A DNA stretch of 64,000 nucleotides, taken from NCBI RefSeq assembly GCF_027409185.1, contig NC_084463.1:160247869-160311868 (forward strand), written 5' to 3'. Under the pieces are notes generated by a model. The model saw only the letters and a program-made list of their open reading frames with translations, did not search any database and was not told the DNA's origin. Positions 54,200 through 63,629 of this stretch are shown here, piece by piece. The translations under genes and the position numbers were made by a program. Position 1 is the stretch's first letter; each line of letters opens with the position of its first letter. Source of the DNA: Cynocephalus volans (lineage: Eukaryota; Chordata; Mammalia; Dermoptera; Cynocephalidae).

Positions 54200-54445
54200 T
54201 TATTTTCTGGGACAAAACACTTTTGTTAAAATTTTAGATTTATAGAAAAGATGGTAGTACAGAGGTCCCCATATACCCTTCACCCCCTTCCCCTAATGTT
54301 AACATGTTACAGCAGTATACCTGTCCAAACTAAGAAATTAACGTTGGTGAATTACTATTATTTTAACTACAGATTTTATTTGTATTTCACCAGTTTTTCC
54401 ACTGATGTGCTTTTTCTGTTCCAGGATGTGATTCCAGTTACTGCA
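54200..54445 (-). mobile_element. Old L1 LINE fragment, antisense
   Basis: 'agatttatagaaaagatggtagtacagag...catatacccttcacccccttcccctaatgttaacatgttac' is an antisense L1 3'UTR pattern. Confidence 0.75.
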
Positions 54446-54629
54446 TTGCATCTAGTTGAAAACGAGGAAACTTTTGAAAGTAAAAGAGGGAGTTGTTAAT
54501 TATGCAGGGACAACAGGCATGAATGGGATTGTCCTGGGCACGCATGTGTTCACTCAGTGTAACAGTAGTCCTTCCTGGGGGTGTCGAGCAGGTCAAATGA
54601 GATCACAGCTACCAAATGCTGAACCCAGG

Positions 54630-54734
54630 GCCGGCCTGTGGCTCACTCGGGAGAGTGCGGTGCTGACAACACCAAGTCAAGGGTTGAGATCCCCTTACCG
54701 GTCATCTTTAAAAAAAAAAAATAATAAAATAAAT
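54630..54734 (+). mobile_element. CYN SINE, collapsed dimer (single unit)
   Basis: Dimer-type left head GGCCGGCCTGTGGCTCACTC joined to dimer-type right end TTACCGGTCATC. Duplication AAATGCTGAACCCAGG at 54614-54629 and 54735-54750. Confidence 0.95.
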
Positions 54735-55235
54735 AAATGCTGAACCCAGGCCAATCCAAGCAGGTCGAGGCCCAGAGGGTTAGATCCGCCCACCCACATG
54801 AAGGGACTCCTAGTCACAAACACATATATGGAAATAACTCGAATCAGAGGCAGAGAGTGAAGCCTGTCAGTAGTAGAACAGTTAAAAGGCTACCTGAAAT
54901 TGGGAAGGTCACTTCCAGCAGACCCCATGGGCCTCTGGGATGCTCATCTTCTCTGTGCATGTCAGGTCATCATATCTGAGCAGTCTGTACAGCAGAGGGC
55001 TCAGGGATCATCTTGTCCAACACCCCCTCTCTGTTTATGGAAGAGGAAACTGAGGTATGGGGAGAGAAGTGCCCACTGGGGGGTGGTTAGCTGGAACCAG
55101 AACCCTAGCCCAGCCCAGGGCTCCCTCCACCCCATGTGTGGCCAGCCTCAGTGGCTGTGTCTACACTGCCCACCCCACCTGGGCCTCTCCCACCACCCTG
55201 GGACCTTGTCCAAATCTTCCAGGTTGACTTTTTGA

Positions 55236-55341
55236 CTTTTTTTTTTTTTTCTTTTTGGCAGCTGGCCAATATGGGGATCTGAATGCTTGACCTTGGTGTT
55301 ATGAACACCACGCTCTCCTAAATGAGCTAACTGGCCAGCCC
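55236..55341 (-). mobile_element. CYN SINE, monomer
   Basis: T14 tail, GGCAGCTGGCCAATATGGGGATCTGAATGC...GAGCTAACTGGCCAGCCC; CCAGGTTGA flanks. About 100 bp 5' of ARL2 exon 4. Confidence 0.92.
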
Positions 55342-55447
55342 TCTCTCCCCCAGGTTGATCTTTGACCCCAGATGCTCTGGGCCATTAGAGGAGGGGTCAG
55401 GCTGTTGTCTGAGCCCCCACTCCAGCCCTCTATCTTCTCTTCCACAG

Positions 55448-55528
55448 CGCCTGGCTGGAGCAACCCTCCTCATCTTTGCCAACAAGCAGGACCTGCCTGG
55501 AGCACTGTCCTCTAACGCCATTCGGGAG
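55448..55528 (+). CDS. ARL2: ARL2 coding exon 4 (NKQD)
   Basis: Acceptor CTTCCACAG, 81 bases (27 codons), donor CGGGAG|GTGAGT. Encodes [20 protein letters not shown] then SSNAIRE, with the guanine-specificity motif NKQD. Confidence 0.97.
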
Positions 55529-55719
55529 GTGAGTTTGGGCCTTAGGGCAGGCTCACCAAGGAAAATGGCACGCGTTTCTTTATTAATTTCTTTAAAAAGC
55601 ATTTAGTAACCTTTGCTATGTGGAAGGACCTATACGGGGTACTGGAGATTCAGTGATTAATAAGGTGGAGTGTTGGCCCACAGTGTGGAAGAAGGCAGAC
55701 CTACAAATAGATTATTCCA

Positions 55720-55960
55720 CAGGATAACAGTAGCCAGCAGATAGTAAGTCCTTTCTCTGTGCAATGCTGTTTTGCATGGATTAACTCATTTCATTCTCAC
55801 ATCAACCTCATGAGATAGGAACTATTATTATCATTTTACATATGGCAGAGCAGGCTCAGAGAGGTTAAGTAAATCACCCAAAGTCACACAGCCAGTAAGT
55901 AGACAAGCCAGGATTTAAAACCAGGCTTGTCTAACCCCAGAGTCTATATCTTAACTGTTA
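55720..55960 (+). repeat. Ancient mammalian interspersed repeat
   Basis: 'aacctcatgagataggaactattattatcattttacatatggcagagcaggctcagagaggttaagtaaatcacccaaagtcacacagcc' is a classic old repeat. Confidence 0.8.
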
Positions 55961-55984
55961 CTGTAGTCCATAAGCACTAGAATG

Positions 55985-56170
55985 AGGAAGAGCAGGGTTA
56001 GAATCTTGGTTCTGCCACTTGCTAGCTGTGAAACCTTAGGCAGGTTGCTTAACCTCTCTGAGCTTTGGTTTTCTCTTTGGTAAAATGGCCAGCACAACCC
56101 CTGGCTCATGAGGCCTTGGGAGGAATGGATGAGAGGACATGTAGTGTCCCTAGTGCAATGCCTGGGTCCT
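55985..56170 (+). mobile_element. MIR SINE in ARL2 intron 4
   Basis: 'ggttctgccacttgctagctgtgaaaccttaggcaggttgcttaacctctctgagctttggttttc' is a full MIR core. Confidence 0.88.
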
Positions 56171-56420
56171 AGTACATGTTCGGAGCTCATCTATTACATC
56201 CCTAAGGGGCAGCTCTGGGGTGGCACTGTACAGACAGCCCAGGTGCTCCAAGGGGGCTGACAAACTTTCAGCAGGGGCCAGGGGACACTTCCTGGATGGG
56301 GTGACCCTTGAACAAGGCCTTGAGGGAGACGTGGAGTTCTCCTGGGCCAGGAGAGGGAAGGGGCTGAGGGATGGCAGATCTGTGGTCACTGGCCCCAACC
56401 AGCATCTTCTTTCTTCCCAG

Positions 56421-56555
56421 GCCCTGGAACTGGACTCCATCCGCAGCCACCACTGGTGCATTCAGGGCTGCAGTGCTGTGACAGGGGAGAACCTGCTGCT
56501 TGGCATTGACTGGCTCCTGGATGACATTTCCAGCCGCATCTTCACAGCCGATTGA
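56421..56555 (+). CDS. ARL2: ARL2 coding exon 5 (C-terminus)
   Basis: Acceptor TTCTTCCCAG, 45 codons including TGA (56553-56555). Encodes [20 protein letters not shown] then [20 protein letters not shown] and FTAD; CSA is the G5 motif. Confidence 0.97.
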   Translation, partial: ALELDSIRSHHWCIQGCSAVTGENLLLGIDWLLDDISSRIFTAD

Positions 56556-56863
56556 GCCACTCCGGGTGCCCCCCACCTTGCAATCCAGGCCCCCCAGCCC
56601 TCATCAAACACCATCCATGGGGGGATGGAGTCAGCCACCCGGACTAACACTCCCTGTCCCCCTCTATAACCTGCTGCTGCTACTGCTGCCCGCTGCTGCT
56701 CTGTGGCCACTGGCTCCTGTGGCAGGAGGGCTGTGCCCTAGCTGTCACTCTGGCTCCTGACCTGCCCTGTGGCTGCCATACCAAGAGGAGAGGATTGGGG
56801 CTGGGAGGGGACTACCTCTGATGCTAACAAGGCTGTGGGCCTCATCCTTTGCTCAGCTGTAAG

Positions 56864-56869
56864 AATAAA
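56864..56869 (+). terminator. ARL2: ARL2 poly(A) signal AATAAA
   Basis: AATAAA about 310 bp 3' of the stop, with a GT-rich region (CCTGTCTGAGTCATTTGTT) about 15 bp downstream. Cleavage is expected near 56885. Confidence 0.88.
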
Positions 56870-57104
56870 CACTCCTTGCCCTGATTCCTGTCTGAGTCAT
56901 TTGTTAATTCAGGAGCATTAGAGAATAGGTGGAGCCTACAGTCCAGTGGGGGACAGAAAGGAAAATAATTCCAGTTGAGGGTTAACTGCTGCTATATCAA
57001 AGGGATGTGCAAAGAGTTATAGAAGCACAGGACAGGCTGCAACTCCATTTGGAAGAGTTCAGGCGGGCTTCCCAGGGAGGTGACATTAAAGATGGGAGTG
57101 AAGG

Positions 57105-57256
57105 GGCCGAGCCCCGTGGCGCACTTGGTAGAGTGCTGCGCTGGGAGCGCGGCGACGCTCCCGCCGCGGGTTCGGATCCTATATAGGACTGACCGGTGCA
57201 CTCACTGGCTGAGTGCCGGTCACGAAAAAACGACAAAAAAAAAAAAAAAAAAAAAA
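57105..57256 (+). mobile_element. CYN SINE, hairpin subfamily, short right unit
   Basis: GGGGCCGAGCCCCGTGGCGCAC head, hairpin GGGAGCGCGGCGACGCTCCC, right unit shortened, tail CGAAAAAACGAC-A(n). Perfect duplication AAAGATGGGAGTGAAGG at 57088-57104 and 57257-57273. Confidence 0.96.
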
Positions 57257-57829
57257 AAAGATGGGAGTGAAGGATTAGTTTTCTGGGTAGAGGAAGGGGA
57301 GAACAGTTCACCAGGGCAACTGCAGCCCTCATAGTGTGAATTAGAAAAAGGCAGCCCCAGACCACCACAGCCAGGAACCCACATGCAGTGGGCAACCTGC
57401 ACAGCTGGACAAAGCAGCACAGGTTTAGGCAGAGGGAATCACACAAAAGAGGCAGGAAGAGCAAAGGCTCTTGGGAAATGACGTGAGTGTGCAGGAAGAA
57501 GGAGGGAGGGTGGCTGTATCAGGCAGGGGTAAGTAGCTAAGGCCTTCCCTGAAGGCCATAGGACACTCTGAAACAGCCAAGCTGGAAAAGGATGGGAACT
57601 CGGGCCGCCCAAGGGCCTCAATCCAAGTAGCAAGATTCAAGGCTATTTTCAGGGCACCTGGTTTAGTCCTAACAGTGGCTGTTTACTCTACAGGGTTCTG
57701 TTCTAAGCACTATTCAGTTTCCAATTCAATTAAGGACAGCCCTCTGCAGTACAGACTATTAGTGTCCCCTTTCATATGGGAAAGTGAGCCCTCAGGAGGT
57801 TCTGTAACTTGCTCAAAGCTACCTAGCGA

Positions 57830-57997
57830 TAGGCCGGCCCGTGGCTCACTCGGTAGAGTGCGGTGCTGATAACACCAAGGCCACAGGTTCGGATCCTATA
57901 TAGGGATGGCCGGTTTGCTCACTGGCTGGAGCGTGGTGCTGACAACACCAAGCCAAGGGTTGAGATCCCCTTACCGGTCATCTTTTAAAAAAAAAAA
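57830..57997 (+). mobile_element. CYN SINE, dimer
   Basis: Near-consensus two-unit element; perfect duplication AAGCTACCTAGCGA at 57816-57829 and 57998-58011. Confidence 0.97.
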
Positions 57998-58449
57998 AAG
58001 CTACCTAGCGAGGAAGTCGGGGAGCCACTACACCTGCTGCCTCCTGTGATAGCTCAGGACTAATTATCTTCAGTTTTTGTCTCTCTACTCAAAATTCAAA
58101 TGCCATGGAAAGGAAGCCTGCCTGGCGCATCCTGAGGCCCATGTCCACCTCTCAGTGAGGACTTGCCTGCCCTACAATCCCAATAGATTGTCCAGCAGGG
58201 GAGGGCAGCTTTCCCAAAGGAAAGTAGGATGCTGCTATCAATAGGCCAGGAAGAGACGTGGAGGAGCAGAGACATGTGTAAGATCTGTGTTCTGTTAGGA
58301 TGGAAAAAGGGAAATGGAGGTTGGGTGGACAACCTTAGAATAGAAACAAGACGAACTCCCTCTGTGTACAATATTAGAAACCCCTGCCCTGTCCTGCAAG
58401 ACAGATACTGTGGTCCGCAAGCTCTCAAACCCTGCTATGAGTGAACACA

Positions 58450-58640
58450 CCCAGGCTCCAGAGCCGAAGCCTGGCCCTGCCACTCGCCGATTGATGCTCA
58501 GCAAGTTGCCTAACCTGCCTGTGCCTCAGTTTTCCCATCTGGGAAAAGATAATGCCACCTACCACCTAGGGTTGGGATGAGGACTAAATGGGTTGGCATC
58601 TTAAATATCATAAGCACTGTGTAAGTGTCAGCTAAAAAAT
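58450..58640 (+). mobile_element. MIR SINE
   Basis: 'aagcctggccctgccactcgccgattgatgctcagcaagttgcctaacctgcctgtgcctcagttttcccatctggg'. Confidence 0.85.
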
Positions 58641-58959
58641 AAAAAAAAGGAACTGAGGTTCTAGGAGTTAAGGGAAACTGATAGAGCTAGTAAGAGTTGT
58701 GACTTCGGAGCCCAAGACACCACCCCGCTTCTGCAGCGTTCTTTTTGCTTCCCTCACGGTTCCAGAAAACATGTATTAGCGAATCCTGTGAAGGGAAATA
58801 GGGAAATAATTTGTCTATGTCTAGATGTACTGGACATATTAGAAGTTGTGTGGATAGACAGAGAGCTCCGATGTGAGGCCGATCGCCCGGCAGAGATGAG
58901 AGGAGAGATGAGACCTCCCCAAATCACCTTCACTTCCGAATCACCTATGTTTACGCTTT

Positions 58960-59330
58960 ACCAGCGTCAGGGAACTTTTCAGACTCTCCCTTGGCCGCGA
59001 GCCCGGGCTGAGAACCGCGTCGTCACTTGCGACCAGCTCCCTGGGCGGGAGGAAGAAGGGCGCAGGCGCGCGCGAGGAGGCGGCGGGTGGAGGCGGACCC
59101 GGAGGGGCGGGGGCGGCGCGGAGGAGGTGGAGGCCGGCGGTTGCCTCTGCTACCCCTCGATTGTCATGTCCCGCCGGGCAAAAGATGACTTCCTGCGGCA
59201 CTACACAGTTTCCGATCCCAGGACCCACCCCAAGGGCTACACCGAGTACAAAGTCACCGCACAGGTGAGGTGGGGCCCGCGAGGACTTTACCCCTTTAAC
59301 TGTAGGGGTGAGGGGCGTGTTTTACCTTAA
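58960..59330 (+). promoter_or_regulatory. SNX15: CpG island, SNX15 promoter and exon 1
   Basis: CpG-dense block ending just past the first coding exon. Contains an NRF1-like GCGCAGGCGCG at 59060-59070 and an Sp1-type GGGGCGGGGGC near 59103-59115; no TATA box. Confidence 0.85.
59166..59264 (+). CDS. SNX15: SNX15 coding exon 1 (start of the PX domain), partial gene
   Basis: ATG at 59166 in a TGTCATGTCC context, 33 codons, donor GCACAG|GTGAGG. The peptide MSRRAKDDFLRHYTVSDPRT then HPKGYTEYKVTAQ is the N-terminus of sorting nexin 15, where the phosphoinositide-binding PX domain begins. SNX15 acts on early endosomes in endocytic trafficking and has a C-terminal MIT domain, which is off the window. 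The open frame continues upstream to 58788, but that extension is GC-driven promoter sequence, so I use the Met that matches the family. The plus strand from 59265 to 64000 shows no second exon, so intron 1 exceeds 4.7 kb here. ARL2 lies 2.3 kb upstream in the same direction. Confidence 0.95.
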
Positions 59331-59700
59331 GGAAAGGCGCTGGAGGAAGCTCCCTTTTTAGACGACAGAAATGGATTTCCCCTTTAAGGGGAGGCCTCCG
59401 TAGAGGTTTCGTTTACCTGTTTGACATGAGGGGGCGGGTCCGTAGGAGTCGCTGTCCTTTTTAAAGGGGCGTGGAGGCAGTTCCCGGACCCTCCAGGTGT
59501 GGTGTGTGGGCATCAGGCTGTGAATTTCTCTAAATTAACGTGAAAACTCTGGCTTAACCCCAATGTTAATTAGTTCTCCGATCTCTCGGAGTAAGTTTTG
59601 TTTATTGATTTGTTTGAAACTTATATAAAAGCCCTTTAAAAAGTTTATTTTTAATGTTTCAAGAAATCATACTGGACTGTGATTTAAAAAATTAATACCG
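59265..59700 (+). other. SNX15: SNX15 intron 1, 5' part
   Basis: Unique-looking sequence with short runs of TTTAAAGG-type motifs; no recognised element before the CYN at 59703. Confidence 0.6.
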
Positions 59701-59702
59701 TT

Positions 59703-59890
59703 GGGCCGGCCCCGTGGCGCACTCGGGAGAGTGCGGCGCCTGGGAGCGCAGAGGCGCTCCCGCCGCGGGTTCGGATCCTATATAGGGCGGGCCGGTGCGC
59801 TCACTGGCTGAGCGTGGTGCGGGCGACACCAAGCCAAGGGTTGCGATCCCCTTACCGGTCACAAAAAAAAAAAAAAAAAGACAAAAAAAA
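59703..59890 (+). mobile_element. CYN SINE, hairpin subfamily with a full right unit (transitional)
   Basis: Head GGGCCGGCCCCGTGGCGCAC, hairpin GGGAGCGCAGAGGCGCTCCC. It is followed by a complete second unit (GAGCGTGGTGCGGGCGACACC ... CCTTACCGGTCAC) and an A17-GAC-A9 tail. AATTAATACCGTT / AATTCATACGGTT flank it. Confidence 0.94.
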
Positions 59891-60180
59891 ATTCATACGG
59901 TTCAAAAGGACTTAAGGAGTAAGTCTCCATTTTCATGGTCATAGTAGGAAGTCAGTAGATAGACTGAAGGTGATATACGAAGCAATAATAATAATATTAT
60001 AAGCATGTCATATAGAGACATGGAGAAAAACCATGAAAGAATTAAAACTACAGCAGTGTAACAGAATGTCTGTAGAATGATGTGCAAGAACTGGTAGCAG
60101 TGGAGGCCCCCAGGGAGAGAAACTAACTAGATCGCTGGGGACAGGGGTTGGGTGAAGACTTTTTAGTGTAATTTTTTTTT

Positions 60181-60284
60181 TTTTTTTAATTTACCTTTTG
60201 CTGCTCGCTGGTGTGGGAATCTGAACCCCATGACCTTGCTGTTACCAGCACCGCGCGTTAACCAATTGAGCTAACCGGCCAGCC
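60181..60284 (-). mobile_element. CYN SINE, monomer
   Basis: T-rich tail, TGCTCGCTGGTGTGGGAATCTGAACCCC...GAGCTAACCGGCCAGCCC; GTGTAATTTTTT-like flanks. Confidence 0.92.
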
Positions 60285-60299
60285 CTGTAAATTTTTTGT

Positions 60300-61085
60300 A
60301 CTTTTAGAATTTTCAACTAAGCAACAATTAAACTAATGCATTAGTAAAAGTGAAGGAAAAACATAGACACTTTCAAAGTGATGTTAAGTACAGAATCTTA
60401 GATGTTTAAAATAGGCTTTCCTCAGTTTTCCTTGGGAAGATGGACTGGGGAGTGGGATGGGTGTGATAGGGGACCGTAACCCTTTCCTACAAGTCTTCCT
60501 GTTGGCTTTTCTTTTCTTTCGGTTCTGGCATGTGTTGTGACTGGCGACAGGCTCAGCTTGCCCTCTCGCACTAAATAAATGACCCGAAAGTCCAAAGTTG
60601 GTGCGAGGATTGGAAGCTTTATTCAGATAACTGGCATCTGGGAGGTGACCAGGCTAAAATCATCCCATATTCTGATGCCTGCTCTGGGGTTTATAAAGGG
60701 GAAGAGGCAGGAAGGTGAGGTAAGGGCTGTATCCTGCAGGCACAGGGGGAGGCTGGTCACAGGATCAGCAGAGGGTCTGAGTCAGATGTCAGGGTCCCAT
60801 CATGGGCTGGGTGCTTTGGCGTCATGGAGTCTGCAGTTGGTGGACTGGTCAGCTTCAAGCCCTTGATGTTATTTCGGAATCGGAGTCCTTATCTCCTAGG
60901 GAGAGCTCAAAGACAATAATCTCAGTCAAACATCACTGGAACATAAAAATATCTGACTCAGTACCTATAATTAATGTGGATGCAATTTTCCTTTAAGCAA
61001 GAAGGTGAGTTAATAATTAGCTAAGGTGCTTTGCCTTTCTCTTGGAATTCCTTTGTTTGTGGTGCATTAGGAAAGGTGAGAAAAA
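60300..61085 (+). other. SNX15: SNX15 intron 1, nothing recognised
   Basis: No repeat or exon that I can support. Confidence 0.45.
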
Positions 61086-61109
61086 CAAGAAAACTTATTT
61101 TCCGTTCTT

Positions 61110-61279
61110 TTTTTGTTGTTTTTAGAAAGGTGACCGGTAAGGGGATCTTAACCCTTGACTTGGTGTTGTCAGCACCACGCTCTCCCAAGTGAGCAAACCG
61201 GTCATCCCTGTATAGGGATCTGAGCCCATGGCCTTGGTGTCATCAGCACCACACTCTCCCAAGTGAGCCACGGCTGGCC
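61110..61279 (-). mobile_element. CYN SINE, dimer
   Basis: Two-unit element; AGAAAACTTATTTTCCG / AGAAAACTTAGTTTCAG on the two sides. Confidence 0.94.
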
Positions 61280-61559
61280 CAGAAAACTTAGTTTCAGTTC
61301 TTAATGGTAGCTGTGCAGCATCTAAAGTAAATCACATAAGGGTGTAATGGGAGATAAACAGAAATAAACTTTTGAGAAAGATCCTTTTAGGGCATGATTT
61401 GATCTCCAAGCAGTTTCAGCCATAGGGTCAGTTCATCAGTTTCTAGGCTAACTTCAAGGAATTGATGATTATCAGTTCCTAAGTTAATGACTAACTGAAA
61501 TTTTCTGCTTGTTCTCAGTTACCCAAAGATGGCTATTTTCTGGGTAAGATTCTTTTCAT

Positions 61560-61845
61560 GGTGATTTGAACCCTTAATATTGGTGCCATAACACCTCTTG
61601 GCTTTTTATTTTTATTTATTTATTTATTTTTAAAGATGACTGGTAAGGGGATCTTAACCCTTGACTTGGTGTTGTCAGCACCACGCTCTCCCATTGAGCT
61701 AACCGGCCATCCCTATATGGGATCCGAACCCCTGGCCTTGGTGTTATCAGCACCGCACTCTCCCGAGTGAGCCACGGGCCGGCCCCCACCTCTTGGCTTT
61801 TTAAACCAAGTAACACACCATCTCAGCCAGCCCCGGAAACAAAAA
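61560..61845 (-). mobile_element. Old CYN monomer split by a younger dimer
   Basis: ATTTGAACCCTTAATATTGGTGCCATAACACC before, and ACACACCATCTCAGCCAGCCCC after, read as one diverged minus-strand monomer. Confidence 0.6.
61609..61786 (-). mobile_element. CYN SINE, dimer
   Basis: Two-unit element; perfect duplication CACCTCTTGGCTTTTTA at 61592-61608 and 61787-61803. Confidence 0.97.
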
Positions 61846-62261
61846 ACAAAACAAAACAAAACAAAAAACCTAGTGACATGCATTACTTTGATATATTTTT
61901 ATAATTTTTAAAGATAAATAGTTTTCTCTCACTTTACCATCCTCATTCCTCCTCTTCATGGGGACTGTGAAGTGGTTCTAGTTTCTTACTTATCCTTGTA
62001 CATAAACTACATTTACAAGCAGATATATGTAGCCACTTCGTTATTATTATTTACTTACAATGGCGTTCTGCATCTTGCTTTTTTCACTTGCTGGTATTGC
62101 TTAATGGTTTCTTTTTGCTTTTGTTTCACTTTTTTAATTTTTAAAATTGAGACAATTTATATAAACACGCACAGATCTTAAATATACAGCTCAATCATAC
62201 TTTACGTATATAGGAGGGTACTGTAAAAATTTCATGGAAAGATTCATATTATCTGTTATTT

Positions 62262-62382
62262 TTATTTGTTTACTTGTTTGTTTATTTTATTTATTTTGGC
62301 AGTTGGCTGGTATGGGGATCCAAACCCTTGACCTTAATGTTATAACACTGCAATCTAACCAACTGAGTTAACCGGCCAGACC
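62262..62382 (-). mobile_element. CYN SINE, monomer
   Basis: (TTTG/TTTA)n tail, GGCAGTTGGCTGGTATGGGGATCC...GAGTTAACCGGCCAGACCC; TCATATTAT flanks. Confidence 0.93.
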
Positions 62383-62476
62383 CTCATATTATATTGTAAT
62401 TCCATTTTTCCACAGACTTTTGGAAGTACCCTCATATACATGTGTGCAAACACCACTCAGATCAAGATATATTTAT

Positions 62477-62550
62477 ACACCAAGGTCCAGGGTTTGGATC
62501 TCTGTACCTGCCAACCAGAAAACAAAAACTATCAAACAACAAAAAAAGAT
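62477..62550 (+). mobile_element. CYN SINE, 5'-truncated
   Basis: ACACCAAGGTCCAGGGTTTGGATCTCTGTACCTGCCAACC with A-rich tail. Confidence 0.8.
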
Positions 62551-63161
62551 ACAGACATTTCCGTCACCCCAGAAAGTTTTATTGTACTTTAGAGTAGTCA
62601 CCCTCCCACAGACGTAACCACTGTTCTGACTTCTGTCACTATAGACTAGTTTTGTCTGTTCTTAAACTTTATGTCAGTGGAATCAGACAGCAAGTATTCT
62701 TCTGTGTGTTGCATGTATAAGTAGTTTGTTCTTTTTTATTGATGTGTAGTCGTCCATTGTATGAATATACCACCGTTTCTTTATTCATCTCCTGTTGTTG
62801 GACATTTGGGTTGTTTCTAAAAAATCTTTTTAGTTGTGAAGTTGTATGAACATTCATGTACATATTTTTTTATGGACATATGCACTAATCACTCCTTGGT
62901 ATATACCTAGGAATGGAATTGCTGAGTCACAGGCTAGGCGTATGTGTAGCTTTACTAGAAATTGCCAAACAGTTTTCCAAACTAGTTGTTCCATTTTATG
63001 CTCCCATTCTCGCCAGTACTTGATATCGACAGTATCTTTAATTTTAGCTGTTCTTGGTATGTGTGTTATCTCATCGGAGTATTAATTTGAATTTCTCTGA
63101 TGACTAGTGATGTTGAACATATTCTTATGATCTTATTGGCCATTCAAAGGTCTTCTTTTGG

Positions 63162-63252
63162 GCTGGCTGGTTGGCTTAGTGGTTGGAGCACAGTGTTGAT
63201 AACACCAGGGTCAAGACTCAGATCCCCTTACTGGCAAGCCCCAAAGGAAAAA
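63162..63252 (+). mobile_element. CYN SINE, monomer
   Basis: GGGCTGGCTGGTTGGCTTAGTGGTTGGAGC...CTTACTGGCAAGCCCC-A tail; TCTTCTTTTG flanks. Confidence 0.93.
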
Positions 63253-63305
63253 AATAGATCTTCTTTTGTGTAAGGTGCCTGTTCAAGTATTTTACCCACT
63301 TTTTT

Positions 63306-63422
63306 TCTTTTTAGAAAATTTTTATTTATTTATTTTTTTGGCAGCTGCCAGTATAGGGATGAAACCCTTTACCTTGGTGTTATCAGCACACTCTCTAACA
63401 ACTGAGCTTAGCGGCCACCCCC
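63306..63422 (-). mobile_element. CYN SINE, monomer
   Basis: T-rich tail, GGCAGCTGCCAGTATAGGGATGAAACCC...; TATTTTACCCACTTTT duplicated at 63288 and 63423. Confidence 0.93.
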
Positions 63423-63629
63423 TATTTTACCCACTTTTTAAAATAGGGTTGTTTGTCTTAATATTGATTTGTAGGAGATCTTTATATATTCTGGATATGA
63501 GTCCTTTATCAGTTATATATTCCTCAGTAGTTTTTAAATATAGTTTCTCCTACCAGAATATTTTAGGCATGTCTATTGTCAAAAGCCAAGGCCCCAGTTT
63601 TAGTCTTATCTGTCTCCCTTATGTGGTGT

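Larger units (their letters stand above)
49867..56885 (+). other. ARL2: ARL2 gene span (5 coding exons, 184 codons)
   Basis: ARL2 is a small ARF-family GTPase. It binds TBCD/TBCE in tubulin heterodimer assembly, the effectors BART (ARL2BP) and PDE6D, and its GAP ELMOD2; it acts in cytosol, centrosome and mitochondria. The spliced product starts [20 protein letters not shown], ends SSRIFTAD and has all G motifs. G1 is GLDNAGKT (23-30), G3 is WDVGGQ (65-70), G4 is NKQD (125-128) and G5 is CSA (157-159). Gly2 is present, though ARL2 is known not to be myristoylated. All exon joins keep frame. Residues N at QNLLVEE, A141 and L in ENLLLG differ from the human protein as I remember it. Intron 1 (3.4 kb) carries an antisense L2, several CYN copies and a sense L2. 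Confidence 0.98.
61900..63620 (-). mobile_element. Old L1 LINE, antisense, broken by CYN insertions
   Basis: 'ccatggacatatgcactaatcactccttggtatatacctaggaatggaattgctgagtcac', 'tttgaatttctctgatgactagtgatgttgaac' and 'agatctttatatattctggatatgagtcctttatcag' are antisense old-L1 strings in order. Confidence 0.88.

Noticed and set aside
58788-59165. N-terminal extension of the SNX15 exon 1 frame
   Set aside because: The frame is open through the promoter only because of GC content; the peptide is Arg/Gly-rich and the family start is at 59166.
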